This document shows, one piece after another, positions 15,981 to 23,964 of a stretch of 28,317 nt of DNA. The position numbers were made by a program, and so were the translations under genes. Position 1 is the first letter of the stretch. Each line of letters opens with the position of its first letter. The stretch is from M55B118 sp964501715 (GTDB taxonomy: Bacteria; Bacillota_I; Bacilli_A; Izemoplasmatales; Izemoplasmataceae): NCBI GenBank assembly GCA_964501715.1, contig CAZCTR010000016.1, forward strand, positions 1-28,317. The letters run 5' to 3'. Below the pieces are notes generated by a model. That model saw nothing but the letters and a program-made list of their open reading frames with translations. It made no database searches and was not told where the DNA came from.

Positions 15981-16994
15981 ATGGAACTCAAAGACATTGT
16001 CCTCGATGAGGAAAAATCAGAGGTGCGTCAGTTTCTCAAAAGGTTCCAACTCGTCTATGAAGACGACATTGACATCACGCTTGCGCTGCGCGAGGAAGGC
16101 AGAATCGTCGCGACCGCTTCGGCCGCCAAGAACATCGTCAAGGATGTCGCGATTGACGAAGCCTTTCAAGGCGAGGCGCTCGCGAACAAGCTCTTGAGTG
16201 CATTGATCAAACGTCTCAATCAAAGAGGGCACCATCATCTGTTCCTCTATGCCCGACCGGAGCATGTCGAATTTTTCGAACCACTCGGATTCAAAAGGAT
16301 CGTCGAATCGATGAACCTGTCCTTCATGGAACTCGGAGGCGATATCGAACGCACTTTGAGGACTGTGAAGGAAGACCACGGACTCAGCAGCAAGCCCAAG
16401 GGATGTGTGGTGGTGAATGCGAATCCGCTCACCAACGGACACCTCCACCTCATCAATGAAGCGAAGAGGAACCATGACGAGCTTTTGGTGTTCGTTGTGA
16501 GCGAGGACCGCTCGTTCTTCCCTTTCGATGCACGCATTCGGCTGGTTGAGGAGGCCTTGCAGGACAAGAAGGGCATCACCGTGCTTCCGACGAAGGACTA
16601 TCTGGTGAGTTATGCGACCTTCCCGAAATACTTCCTCAAACACGAGAACTCCATCAAGGAGGAACACGCCCTTCTCGATGTGCTCGTGTTCAAGCAATAT
16701 TACATGAAGGTTTTCAACATCGCCGACCGCTATGTCGGCGATGAGCCCTACAGCCCCATGACACGCACCTATAACCGCACCATGAAACGGTATCTGAACG
16801 GTGATTTGCACATACTCGAGCGCAAGACCATCGACAACACCCCCATCAGTGCCTCGACGGTGCGCAAGCTGCTCAAAAAGAATGACATCGAGGCCATCGA
16901 ACCCTACGTTCCCGAGGCGACTGTGCGCTTCCTCAGAAGCGAACAGGGGAAAGAGATCATCGATTCGATCAAGGCTCATGTGTCCCGTCACTGA
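15981..16994 (+). CDS. citC: [Citrate (pro-3S)-lyase] ligase
   Basis: This enzyme activates the lyase by ATP-dependent acetylation of the thiol of its prosthetic group. The 337-residue protein has an N-terminal GNAT-like region (about 15-120, with VDIAIDEAFQGEALANKL-like acetyltransferase features around residues 53-70) and a C-terminal nucleotidyltransferase domain. The HxGH-type ATP-binding motif is seen as NPLTNGHLHLI near residues 146-156. GGGTGA at 15971-15976 precedes the start. The last 17 bp overlap citXG. Confidence 0.94.
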   Translation: MELKDIVLDEEKSEVRQFLKRFQLVYEDDIDITLALREEGRIVATASAAKNIVKDVAIDEAFQGEALANKLLSALIKRLNQRGHHHLFLYARPEHVEFFEPLGFKRIVESMNLSFMELGGDIERTLRTVKEDHGLSSKPKGCVVVNANPLTNGHLHLINEAKRNHDELLVFVVSEDRSFFPFDARIRLVEEALQDKKGITVLPTKDYLVSYATFPKYFLKHENSIKEEHALLDVLVFKQYYMKVFNIADRYVGDEPYSPMTRTYNRTMKRYLNGDLHILERKTIDNTPISASTVRKLLKKNDIEAIEPYVPEATVRFLRSEQGKEIIDSIKAHVSRH

Positions 16995-18225
16995 AGCCGA
17001 CGTGCTGAGAGCCCGCGAAACGCGTGCCCGTCATGCGTCCTCGCTTTCGCGGGATATGGATGCGCCGGTCGTCCTTGTGAAAGCGAACATGCCTGGTAAA
17101 AAGAAGAATTCCCCTTACGCGCGGGTCATCATCAATGTGGCCACGCGCCTTCTTTTTGACCTTTGCGATGTGACTTTGGAAGCCCGCACACCCTCGTCTG
17201 ATGGGGATTATCACATCATGGTCGTCAAGGGGGCTGCGAAGGGAATCAAACGTCTTTCGGTGTATCTTGAAAATACGCACAGGCTCGGAAGGCTTTTCGA
17301 CATCGATGTCTATGCGGCGGGAGAGCCGCTTTCCCGGAAGGATTTGGGCTTGCAAAGAAGAAGATGCCTCATCTGTGAGGGGGATGTGGATGTGTGCCGC
17401 AGACTTGAACGTCATCCGATGAACACCCTCCATGCCTCAATCCAGGGCAAGGTCCACGGGTTCTTGCTCGACGCTTTGAGCGAAACCGCCGCGGACGCCC
17501 TCAGGCGCGAGCTCTACATGACCCCTTGTTTCTCGCTTGTCGGACCTTGTGGTTCGGGGCGTCACAGGGACATGAACATGTCACACTTCCTGGCTTCGAT
17601 CGAGGCGCTCAAGCCCTATTTCCGTCTCTATCTCAGCCACGGCATGGACCTTCACCGAAACCTACCCCGCCTGCGCGAGTTAGGGAAGGCGGGAGAAAAA
17701 GCCATGCTGGATTCAACCGGGGGTGTCAACACCCACAAGGGCGCCCATTTCATTTTCGGTCTCGTCCTTCCCGTCTTCATGCACAGTGTGCTCTATGGCG
17801 ACGATTTCGAAACGTTCAAGGACACGCTGTCGCAAACGGCCGGATATTTGCTTGCCGGTGATTTCAAGAGACTGAAGCAAGCGGGGGCCTCGACAAGAGG
17901 TGGGGAACTTTACCTTGAACACGGCGTCAAAGGTGTGCGAGGCGAGGCCCTGGGAGGCTTCAAAAGCGTCTTCGAATGGTACCCCGAACGCGACACGACC
18001 GACTTCGAGGCCCTGCTGCGCATCATGGCCAGACTCGAGGACACGACCCTTTACAAGGGTTCATTCGATCCGGACTCCATGAAAAAAGCCTTCAAAACCT
18101 GTGAACAGGAAGGCTTTGAAGGCAAGGATGAACTTTATGAAGACCATCGTCACCTTTCCCCCGGAGGGGCGGCTGACATGCTTGCGCTTGTCTATTTTTT
18201 GAGGGCTTCGGATCACCTTCTGTGA
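16978..18225 (+). CDS. citXG: Fused CitX-CitG: apo-citrate-lyase phosphoribosyl-dephospho-CoA transferase / triphosphoribosyl-dephospho-CoA synthase
   Basis: A bifunctional 415-residue protein that makes and attaches the lyase prosthetic group. The CitX part (about 1-170) has GRLFDIDVY at 104-112 and RRCLIC at 129-134. The CitG part (about 175-415) has GPCGSGRHRDMN, the family signature STGGVNTHKGA at 246-256 and a C-terminal LSPGGAADMLAL. Separate citX and citG genes are the rule in some species, and the fusion is known in others. The frame is open upstream inside citC, but homology begins at ATG 16978. The Shine-Dalgarno is weak, so translation probably depends on coupling to citC. It ends 13 bp inside the opposing radical SAM gene. 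Confidence 0.92.
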   Translation: MCPVTEADVLRARETRARHASSLSRDMDAPVVLVKANMPGKKKNSPYARVIINVATRLLFDLCDVTLEARTPSSDGDYHIMVVKGAAKGIKRLSVYLENTHRLGRLFDIDVYAAGEPLSRKDLGLQRRRCLICEGDVDVCRRLERHPMNTLHASIQGKVHGFLLDALSETAADALRRELYMTPCFSLVGPCGSGRHRDMNMSHFLASIEALKPYFRLYLSHGMDLHRNLPRLRELGKAGEKAMLDSTGGVNTHKGAHFIFGLVLPVFMHSVLYGDDFETFKDTLSQTAGYLLAGDFKRLKQAGASTRGGELYLEHGVKGVRGEALGGFKSVFEWYPERDTTDFEALLRIMARLEDTTLYKGSFDPDSMKKAFKTCEQEGFEGKDELYEDHRHLSPGGAADMLALVYFLRASDHLL

Positions 18226-19145
18226 TGGATGCCTTGGTAGGTGTCCTTTTTTCTCAGTAGCTTGTCGATCTCGTTCATCACGACGAATTTCTTGAGCGTC
18301 CACTTCGGTGCGATCAAGGTGTCTTTCGGGGCGTCTCCGCTCAGACGGTGTATGACCGTGTCGGGGTTCAAACGCTCAATCTGCTTGACGGTGATGTCCG
18401 CGTATTCGGCGAGGGTGAGAAGATGGAACGGCTTCTCCCGGTAAACCTTGGCGAGTGCGGTCTTTTCCATGATGTGAAGCATGTGGATCTTCACCCCGTC
18501 AATCCCGAGTCTGTTCAGATGCCCGATAGTCTCCAACATGTCGGATTCGCTCTCACCCGGCAATCCGTTGATGATGTGCACAACCACCTCGAGCCCCCTT
18601 TGTTTCAACATCCGCACCGCCTCGTCGAAACACTTCAGGTCATGTCCCCGGTTGATCCACTCAGCCGTCTTTTCATGGATGGTCTGAAGGCCGATCTCGA
18701 CTTGGACGGGTTTGATGGCGTTCAACGTCTCAAGCAAATCGCCGACTGCCTCATCAAGGGCGTCGCACCTTGTCGCGACGGCGATGCCGACCACACTCTC
18801 ATCGAGGGTCATGGCCTCTTCGAACATGGGCCTTAGGACCTCGATTGGCGCATAGGTGTTGGTGTTGGCCTGGAAATACGGCATGGTGAAGGCATCCGGC
18901 CATTTGTCATTCAACCTGGCTTTCACGGTCTCGAACTGTCGCTTGATCGCAACCGTCCTGCCGGCTGTGAAATCCCCACTGCCCGAAGGCGAGCAATAGA
19001 TGCATCCAGCGGTGCCTTTCGTCCCATCCTTGTTCGGGCAGGTGAACCCCCCGTCAAGGGGGACCTTGAAGACTTTCCGGCCGAATTTACGCTTATATGT
19101 CTCGCTCAGGGTCCGGTAGCGCTTCTCCCTGTTCTTGAAATCCAT
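18213..19145 (-). CDS. Radical SAM protein of the YtqA/YhcC family (TIGR01212)
   Basis: The 310-residue protein binds a 4Fe-4S cluster through Cys36, Cys48 and Cys51, in the spaced motif CPNKDG...GCIYC that marks this family (a longer spacer than the usual CxxxCxxC). Other family stretches are PYFQANTNTYAP, EIGLQTIHEKT and GLPGESESDMLET, typical of the Elp3-like radical SAM barrel. The biochemical function of the family is not known to me. ATG 19145 is chosen because AGGTGG lies just upstream; the upstream in-frame ATG at 19184 has none. It converges on citXG with a 13-bp overlap and no terminator between them. Confidence 0.9.
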   Translation of the reverse strand: MDFKNREKRYRTLSETYKRKFGRKVFKVPLDGGFTCPNKDGTKGTAGCIYCSPSGSGDFTAGRTVAIKRQFETVKARLNDKWPDAFTMPYFQANTNTYAPIEVLRPMFEEAMTLDESVVGIAVATRCDALDEAVGDLLETLNAIKPVQVEIGLQTIHEKTAEWINRGHDLKCFDEAVRMLKQRGLEVVVHIINGLPGESESDMLETIGHLNRLGIDGVKIHMLHIMEKTALAKVYREKPFHLLTLAEYADITVKQIERLNPDTVIHRLSGDAPKDTLIAPKWTLKKFVVMNEIDKLLRKKDTYQGIHHRR

Positions 19146-19162
19146 TGAACCACCTCGCACGT

Positions 19163-19171
19163 ATTTTATCA
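19163..19171 (-). promoter_or_regulatory. Extended -10 promoter of the radical SAM gene
   Basis: On the minus strand TGATAAAAT gives a TGn-extended -10 (TAAAAT, complement of 19163-19168) about 18 bp before the gene start. No convincing -35 is seen. Confidence 0.45.
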
Positions 19172-19197
19172 TAATTTCATGCACAAAAACGCATTTG

Positions 19198-19206
19198 TGT
19201 TATAAT
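19198..19206 (+). promoter_or_regulatory. Extended -10 promoter of the DUF1189-like gene
   Basis: TGTTATAAT is identical to the promoter core of the HAD gene at 1797-1805. In both, an AGGTGATA ribosome binding site follows within 7-9 bp (here 19214-19221), so the leader is about 13 nt. A CACAAA/TTTGTG inverted pair (19182-19187 and 19194-19199) overlaps the upstream edge and could be an operator. Confidence 0.6.
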
Positions 19207-19225
19207 ACTTTTTAGGTGATATATT

Positions 19226-20032
19226 ATGTTTCAGCGCGTGAAGGAATCCATCATCGCTCCAGAGCGACTCATCAAATACCGAAACGACCACCTTTACAAG
19301 GTGTTTTTGTATATGGTCTTCTTCGCGGTGCTGATGACGACAAGCGTCGTCATCACGCTTTTGACTTTCGATGGCGTCTCAGCCAGCGACCAGCGTGAGA
19401 TCCGTCAGGACTACACCCCACCCGAAAGCGCCTGTGTGATCGAGGACGCCTCGCTCGCGTGCGATTCCGGTTCCCATACCGTCTATGCCGATGGCGGCAT
19501 GCGTTTCACAGTCGATGGCAACGATACCCTTGATAGCAGCGATTACGGCGGGTTCACGTATCATTTCGTCCTTCATGGCGATTCGGCGTATGTGTTCGTG
19601 ATGGGCATGATGGTTGAAAGCCGGCCGATCAGCGAACTCGATGAATCCATGCACAATTTGAACCTGGATCCTCCGGAAGGGGAAGAAGACGCCTTCTTTG
19701 ATGCCGTCTTCACCGTTGTCGACGAAGAGATCAGCAACTCCAGGCACTTATGGGGGACCGCCCTCATCATCACCGAGATCCTCTCGGCCCTTTTGCTGTT
19801 CAACCTGTTCGTGCTCCTCAACGCGTTCTTGATCCAAAGACGGCTCAGGAAAGTCCCTTTCAAACAGATGTACAAGATGATGACCTACGCATCGACCTTG
19901 CTCTTTGTCGTCCTGATTTTCGACTCGATGTGGCAGTTGAACCTGTTCGTCTTCCTCGTGCTTCTTTTCATCGCGTTCCGCCAGACGAGCAAACTCTCAT
20001 TCGAGATCCAGAGACGACTTTACAAGCAATAG
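19226..20032 (+). CDS. Membrane protein, DUF1189-like
   Basis: The 268-residue protein has one N-terminal membrane helix (about 25-47), an acidic extracellular region of about 125 residues (50-174) and three C-terminal helices (about 175-203, 218-235, 236-252) ending in a basic tail. This layout and the N-terminal sequence resemble DUF1189 membrane proteins of Gram-positive bacteria, whose function is unknown; the family assignment is tentative. Two Cys (70 and 79) in the outer loop could form a disulfide. AGGTGA at 19214-19219 supports the start. It appears to be a single-gene unit between its own promoter and the leuS T-box. Confidence 0.6.
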   Translation: MFQRVKESIIAPERLIKYRNDHLYKVFLYMVFFAVLMTTSVVITLLTFDGVSASDQREIRQDYTPPESACVIEDASLACDSGSHTVYADGGMRFTVDGNDTLDSSDYGGFTYHFVLHGDSAYVFVMGMMVESRPISELDESMHNLNLDPPEGEEDAFFDAVFTVVDEEISNSRHLWGTALIITEILSALLLFNLFVLLNAFLIQRRLRKVPFKQMYKMMTYASTLLFVVLIFDSMWQLNLFVFLVLLFIAFRQTSKLSFEIQRRLYKQ

Positions 20033-20033
20033 C

Positions 20034-20062
20034 TTGCTAGCGTCACCCGCTTGTGTTACACT
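20034..20062 (+). promoter_or_regulatory. Promoter of the leuS T-box transcript
   Basis: TTGCTA at 20034-20039 and TACACT at 20057-20062 are 17 bp apart, with a TG at 20054-20055 forming an extended -10. It begins right after the preceding stop codon. Confidence 0.55.
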
Positions 20063-20069
20063 ATAGGCA

Positions 20070-20281
20070 CATAGAAAGACCGTGAACCGAAAGCAGTAGC
20101 TTTGCCGTCCGTTTAAAGAGACTTAGTGGTGCTGTGAACTAAGAACGGACGCTTGCGAACTCGTTCGGTGAGTCGCCAAAAGGCCGTCCTCCGCGTTAAG
20201 GATTCAAGCGCCACACGCCTGTGTGGTAAAAAGGTGGTACCGCGGCCAAGCGTCGTCCTTGTGTAGACAAGGACTTTTTTT
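20070..20281 (+). promoter_or_regulatory. T-box riboswitch upstream of leuS (CUC specifier)
   Basis: The highly conserved T-box sequence AAGGTGGTACCGCG is at 20231-20244, one base off the usual AGGGTGGNACCGCG. Its TGGT would pair with the uncharged tRNA 3' end and fits an A discriminator, as in tRNA-Leu. A Stem I is visible: 5' AGTA near 20096, the GTCCGTT/AACGGAC helix with an AGAGA segment near 20116-20121, and 3' GAA at 20157-20159 followed at once by CTC (20160-20162), the expected leucine specifier. Uncharged tRNA-Leu should favour the antiterminator and leuS expression. Confidence 0.93.
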
Positions 20282-20282
20282 A
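20255..20282 (+). terminator. T-box terminator hairpin before leuS
   Basis: A 7-bp stem (20255-20261 with 20268-20274) is followed by seven T. It competes with the T-box antiterminator and stops transcription when tRNA-Leu is charged. Confidence 0.85.
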
Positions 20283-20302
20283 TTCATTTTAGGAGGTTAA
20301 CC

Positions 20303-22711
20303 ATGAAATACAATCCCAAAACCATCGAGAAGAAATGGCAATCGTACTGGTTCGAACACCGTGTGTTCGAAGCGAAGGATTTCAGTGAAAAACCGAAATA
20401 CTATACACTCGTCGAGTTCCCCTACCCTTCCGGTACGGGCATGCACGTAGGCCATATCAGGGCCTATACGAGCCTTGAGATCGTGGCTAGAAAAAGGCGC
20501 ATGGAAGGCTATAACGTGCTCTTCCCCATTGGCTTTGACGCCTTCGGTCTCCCCACGGAGAACTATGCGATGACAAAGCAGGTGCATCCACGCAAAGTCA
20601 CCGATGACAACATCGACATCTTCACCGACCAGCTGAAGCGGGCGGGGTTCAGCTTCGATTTCTCCCGCGTTGTCGACACCACCGACCCGGCCTATTACAA
20701 ATGGACGCAGTGGATATTTGTCCAGTTGTTCAAGAAAAATCTTGCCTACCGAAGCAAGACCCACGTCAACTACTGCCCTTCTTGCAAGGTCGTGCTCTCG
20801 AACGAGGAAAGCCAGGGTGGCGTTTGTGACCGATGCGGCGAGACCGTCGTCCAAAAAGAGAAGGATGTCTGGTTCCTCAAGATCACGGAGTATGCGGAAA
20901 GGCTTCTAGAAGGCCTCGAGCATTTGGACACCAACCCCAGGATCAAACGTGAACAACGCAACTGGATCGGAAAGTCCGTAGGCGCGGAAGTGCACTTCGA
21001 AGTGCCGGGCACCGAGGAGACACTGAATGTCTTCACCACCCGTCCCGACACGCTTTTCGGCGCGACGTTCATGGTCGTCGCCCCCGAGCACCCGCTCCTT
21101 GACCGGCATAAAGACAAGGTCGAAAACTGGAAAGCGATCGAATCATACCGTGAACAGGCCTCCCTCAAGACCGAGTTCGAACGCACCGAGCTGCAGAAGG
21201 ACAAGACGGGCGTCAAAGTCGAAGGCCTTCATGCGACCAACCCTGTCAACGGTGAGGACATCCCCCTCTTCGTCGCGGATTACGTGATGATGGATTACGG
21301 CACCGGCGCCATCATGGCCGTCCCGGCCCATGATGAGAGGGACTATGCATTCGCACAGAAGCACGGGCTTTTCATCCGTGAGGTCATCGCCGGTGGCGAT
21401 ATTGAAAAAGAGGCGTTCACCGACGTATCGGAGGGCACACTTGTCAACAGCGGATTCCTTGATGGCTTGAACGTCCCTGATGCGATCAACACGATGATTG
21501 ACCACTTGCAGACACAAGGCATCGGCAAGAAAGCCGTCAATTTCAAGATGAAGGACTGGGCGTTCAACCGCCAGCGCTATTGGGGCGAACCCATTCCCAT
21601 CATCCACTGCGAGAAGTGCGGCATGGTCCCAGTCAAGGAAAGCGACCTCCCCGTCACCCTTCCGGACCTTGAGAAGTTCGAACCGGGTGATGACGGTGAG
21701 AGTCCGCTTGCACAAGTGGACGACTTCGTCCATACCACCTGTCCCGAATGCGGCGGTCCCGCCAGACGCGAGACCGACACCATGCCGCAATGGGCCGGAA
21801 GCAGCTGGTATTTCCTGCGCTATATCGACCCGCACAATGAAGAGGAGCTCGCCAATTACCACAAACTAAAATACTGGCTTCCAGTCGACTGGTACAACGG
21901 CGGCATGGAACATGTCACAAGGCACGTGATTTATTCGCGCTTCTGGCATCAGTTCCTCTATGACATCGGCATCGTGCCGACCCGTGAACCCTATAAGAAA
22001 CGCACCAATCAAGGCCTCATACTCGGCCCTGATGGCAACAAGATGAGCAAATCCAAAGGCAATGTCGTCAATCCTATGGAGACCATCAACCGCTATGGCG
22101 CTGACACGCTCCGTGTCTATATCCTTTTCATCGGTGACTATGAACAGTCCACCCCATGGAGCGAGGAGGGCGTGCGCGGTGCACGCCGGTTCCTCGACAA
22201 GGTCTGGCGCCTATTTGAGAAAGTGGACGGGAACACCGAGGATGACGCCGCCCTCATCACCCAGCTTCACAAAACCATCAAGGGTGTAAGCGAGGACATC
22301 GAAGCCGTCAAGTACAACACTGCGATCGCCAAACTCATGACTTTCGTGAACACGGCCCTCAAACAACCCTCGTTGAATGCGGCAACCTACGAGACATTCC
22401 TGAGGCTTCTCAACCCGTTCGCACCACACATGGCCGAGGAATTGAACGAGATGCTCGGTGAAGAGGACCCGATGGTCTTCAAATCCTACCCTGAACACGA
22501 CCCCGAAAAACTCGTCGAGGACACCCTCACCATCGTCCTTCAGGTGAACGGGAATGTCAGGGACAGGATGGAAGTCAGCAGAAACCTCTCCAAAGAGGAA
22601 CTCGAAACCCTCGCCAAAGAGAATGAACGCGTCAAGAAATTCACTGAAGGCAAGACCATCCGCAAGGTGATTGTCGTGCCCGACAAACTCGTGAATGTCG
22701 TCGCGAACTGA
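20303..22711 (+). CDS. leuS: Leucyl-tRNA synthetase
   Basis: A class I synthetase of 802 residues, normal for bacterial LeuRS. The HIGH motif reads HVGH at 48-51, and KMSKS is intact near residue 580 (NKMSKSKGN). The CP1 editing domain has the TRPDTLFGATF threonine-rich loop near 246 and MAVPAHDERD near 334. A zinc-like knuckle (CPSC...CDRC) lies near residues 158-178. The C-terminal domain ends with the VNGNVRDR and VVPDKLVNVV stretches. AGGAGG at 20291-20296 precedes the ATG. It is monocistronic under its T-box and is followed by a terminator. Confidence 0.98.
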   Translation: MKYNPKTIEKKWQSYWFEHRVFEAKDFSEKPKYYTLVEFPYPSGTGMHVGHIRAYTSLEIVARKRRMEGYNVLFPIGFDAFGLPTENYAMTKQVHPRKVTDDNIDIFTDQLKRAGFSFDFSRVVDTTDPAYYKWTQWIFVQLFKKNLAYRSKTHVNYCPSCKVVLSNEESQGGVCDRCGETVVQKEKDVWFLKITEYAERLLEGLEHLDTNPRIKREQRNWIGKSVGAEVHFEVPGTEETLNVFTTRPDTLFGATFMVVAPEHPLLDRHKDKVENWKAIESYREQASLKTEFERTELQKDKTGVKVEGLHATNPVNGEDIPLFVADYVMMDYGTGAIMAVPAHDERDYAFAQKHGLFIREVIAGGDIEKEAFTDVSEGTLVNSGFLDGLNVPDAINTMIDHLQTQGIGKKAVNFKMKDWAFNRQRYWGEPIPIIHCEKCGMVPVKESDLPVTLPDLEKFEPGDDGESPLAQVDDFVHTTCPECGGPARRETDTMPQWAGSSWYFLRYIDPHNEEELANYHKLKYWLPVDWYNGGMEHVTRHVIYSRFWHQFLYDIGIVPTREPYKKRTNQGLILGPDGNKMSKSKGNVVNPMETINRYGADTLRVYILFIGDYEQSTPWSEEGVRGARRFLDKVWRLFEKVDGNTEDDAALITQLHKTIKGVSEDIEAVKYNTAIAKLMTFVNTALKQPSLNAATYETFLRLLNPFAPHMAEELNEMLGEEDPMVFKSYPEHDPEKLVEDTLTIVLQVNGNVRDRMEVSRNLSKEELETLAKENERVKKFTEGKTIRKVIVVPDKLVNVVAN

Positions 22712-22712
22712 T

Positions 22713-22738
22713 AAAAGCCCTCAATCGAGGGCTTTTTA
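22713..22738 (+). terminator. Intrinsic terminator of leuS
   Basis: The arms AAAAGCCCTC (22713-22722) and the GAGGGC with following T-run (from 22727) make a strong GC-rich stem with a 4-nt loop, ending in five T. Confidence 0.9.
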
Positions 22739-22756
22739 TTTGTTCGAAGCAGACCA

Positions 22757-22770
22757 TGAAAGCGGTTTTT
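22757..22770. promoter_or_regulatory. Weak upstream cre-like site of the branched-chain operon
   Basis: TGAAAGCGGTTTTT matches the cre consensus except at the last two bases. Its centre is about 68 bp upstream of the better site at 22825-22838, and it is located around -60. It could be an auxiliary site; evidence is weak. Confidence 0.3.
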
Positions 22771-22788
22771 AATTTTGCGTTTTAAACA

Positions 22789-22817
22789 TTGAAACTCTGA
22801 ATAAAAAATGTTATAAT
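22789..22817 (+). promoter_or_regulatory. Strong promoter of the branched-chain amino-acid operon
   Basis: TTGAAA at 22789-22794, a 17-bp spacer and TATAAT at 22812-22817, with TG at 22809-22810 forming an extended -10. This is the closest to consensus of all promoters in the window. The start is expected near 22824. Confidence 0.85.
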
Positions 22818-22824
22818 TTCATTG

Positions 22825-22838
22825 TAAAAACGCTTTCA
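22825..22838. promoter_or_regulatory. cre-like operator at the branched-chain operon start site
   Basis: TAAAAACGCTTTCA matches the cre consensus TGWAANCGNTNWCA at all specified positions but the second. It covers about +1 to +14, the same position as the cre-like site of the glutamate mutase operon. CcpA repression is inferred. The site also forms part of a small AACGC/GCGTT hairpin in the leader (22829-22851). Confidence 0.6.
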
Positions 22839-22887
22839 TCTTCGAGGCGTTCAAAAGGCTATCAAAAATCTCAAGGAGGATTTTTTT

Positions 22888-23964
22888 ATGAAGAAGTTTG
22901 AGTACATGGAAAAACACGGGTATGAACAGCTGGTGTTTTTTTATGACAAGACCACGGGGCTCCGTGGCATCACCTGCATTCACGACACCACCCTCGGACC
23001 CGGTTTGGGCGGTACGAGACTCTGGAACTATGACAATGAGGAGGATGCGACACTCGATGCGCTCCGACTTGCGCGTGGCATGACCTACAAGGCAGCTGCC
23101 GCCGGACTCAACCTCGGAGGCGGGAAGACCGTCTTGATCGGGGATGCGGACAAGGTGAAAGGAGAAGGCTATTTCCGCGCCTTCGGACGCTATGTCCAGA
23201 CGCTTCAGGGTCGCTATATCACCGCCGAGGATGTCAATACGTCGACCAAGGACATGGACTTTGTCAACATGGAGACCGATTACGTGGTGGGTCTTGAAGG
23301 GAAAAGCGGCAACCCCTCGCCCGTGACGGCGCTCGGCGCCTACCATGGCATTCGCGCTTCACTCATGAAAAAATACGGTGACGATTCGATCGAAGGCAAG
23401 ACATTCGCGATCCAAGGTGCCGGACAGACCGGATATTACCTGATCGGCTACCTTCTCGAGGCCAAGGCGAAAAAGGTCTATTTCACCGAAATCAACGAGA
23501 AACATATCAAGAAGGTCAAAGACAAGTACCCCGAAGTCGAATTCGTCGAACCTGACGACATATATACATGCGATGTGGATGTCTTCGCACCGTGTGCGCT
23601 TGGCGGCATGCTCAATGACGAGACCATCCCGAAAATCAAGGCGAACATCGTCGCCGGCACCGCCAACAATGTGCTTGAAGAAGAGGACAAGCACGGCGAG
23701 TTGCTCAAAGAGATGGACATCCTTTATGCGCCGGACTTTGTCATCAATGCCGGCGGACTCATCAACGTCTCTCACGAGCTGTCCCCTTCAGGGTATGTGA
23801 AAGAGAAGGCGTTGCGTGAGGTCGAGCGGATCTATGACCGTCTCCTCGACATCTACAATATCGCCGAACGTGATGACAAGCATACCCAGCGTGCGGCGAA
23901 GATTTTCGCGAAGGAACGCATCGCGACCATCAACGACCTCACAGCGAATTACGTCAAACGCTAA
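22888..23964 (+). CDS. Leucine (branched-chain/phenylalanine) dehydrogenase
   Basis: This is an NAD-dependent oxidative deaminase of the Glu/Leu/Phe/Val dehydrogenase family, 358 residues, typical of leucine dehydrogenases. The substrate-binding and catalytic lysines fall at Lys68 and Lys80, the same numbers as in Bacillus LeuDH (MTYKAAAAGLNLGGGK). The Rossmann motif is GAGQTGYYLIGYL, followed by an acidic TEINE that indicates NAD rather than NADP. AAGGAGG at 22873-22879 precedes the ATG. It leads the operon and would deliver 2-oxoisocaproate, 2-oxoisovalerate and the like to the oxidoreductase encoded downstream. Valine or phenylalanine preference is possible. Confidence 0.92.
   Translation: MKKFEYMEKHGYEQLVFFYDKTTGLRGITCIHDTTLGPGLGGTRLWNYDNEEDATLDALRLARGMTYKAAAAGLNLGGGKTVLIGDADKVKGEGYFRAFGRYVQTLQGRYITAEDVNTSTKDMDFVNMETDYVVGLEGKSGNPSPVTALGAYHGIRASLMKKYGDDSIEGKTFAIQGAGQTGYYLIGYLLEAKAKKVYFTEINEKHIKKVKDKYPEVEFVEPDDIYTCDVDVFAPCALGGMLNDETIPKIKANIVAGTANNVLEEEDKHGELLKEMDILYAPDFVINAGGLINVSHELSPSGYVKEKALREVERIYDRLLDIYNIAERDDKHTQRAAKIFAKERIATINDLTANYVKR

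Noticed and set aside
16801..16977. Upstream extension of citXG inside citC
   Set aside because: The 59 extra codons overlap citC in another frame and have no CitX similarity; homology begins at ATG 16978.
16017..16991. Open frame of 324 codons on the minus strand
   Set aside because: Antisense shadow of citC, whose nucleotidyltransferase motif and Shine-Dalgarno are clear on the plus strand.
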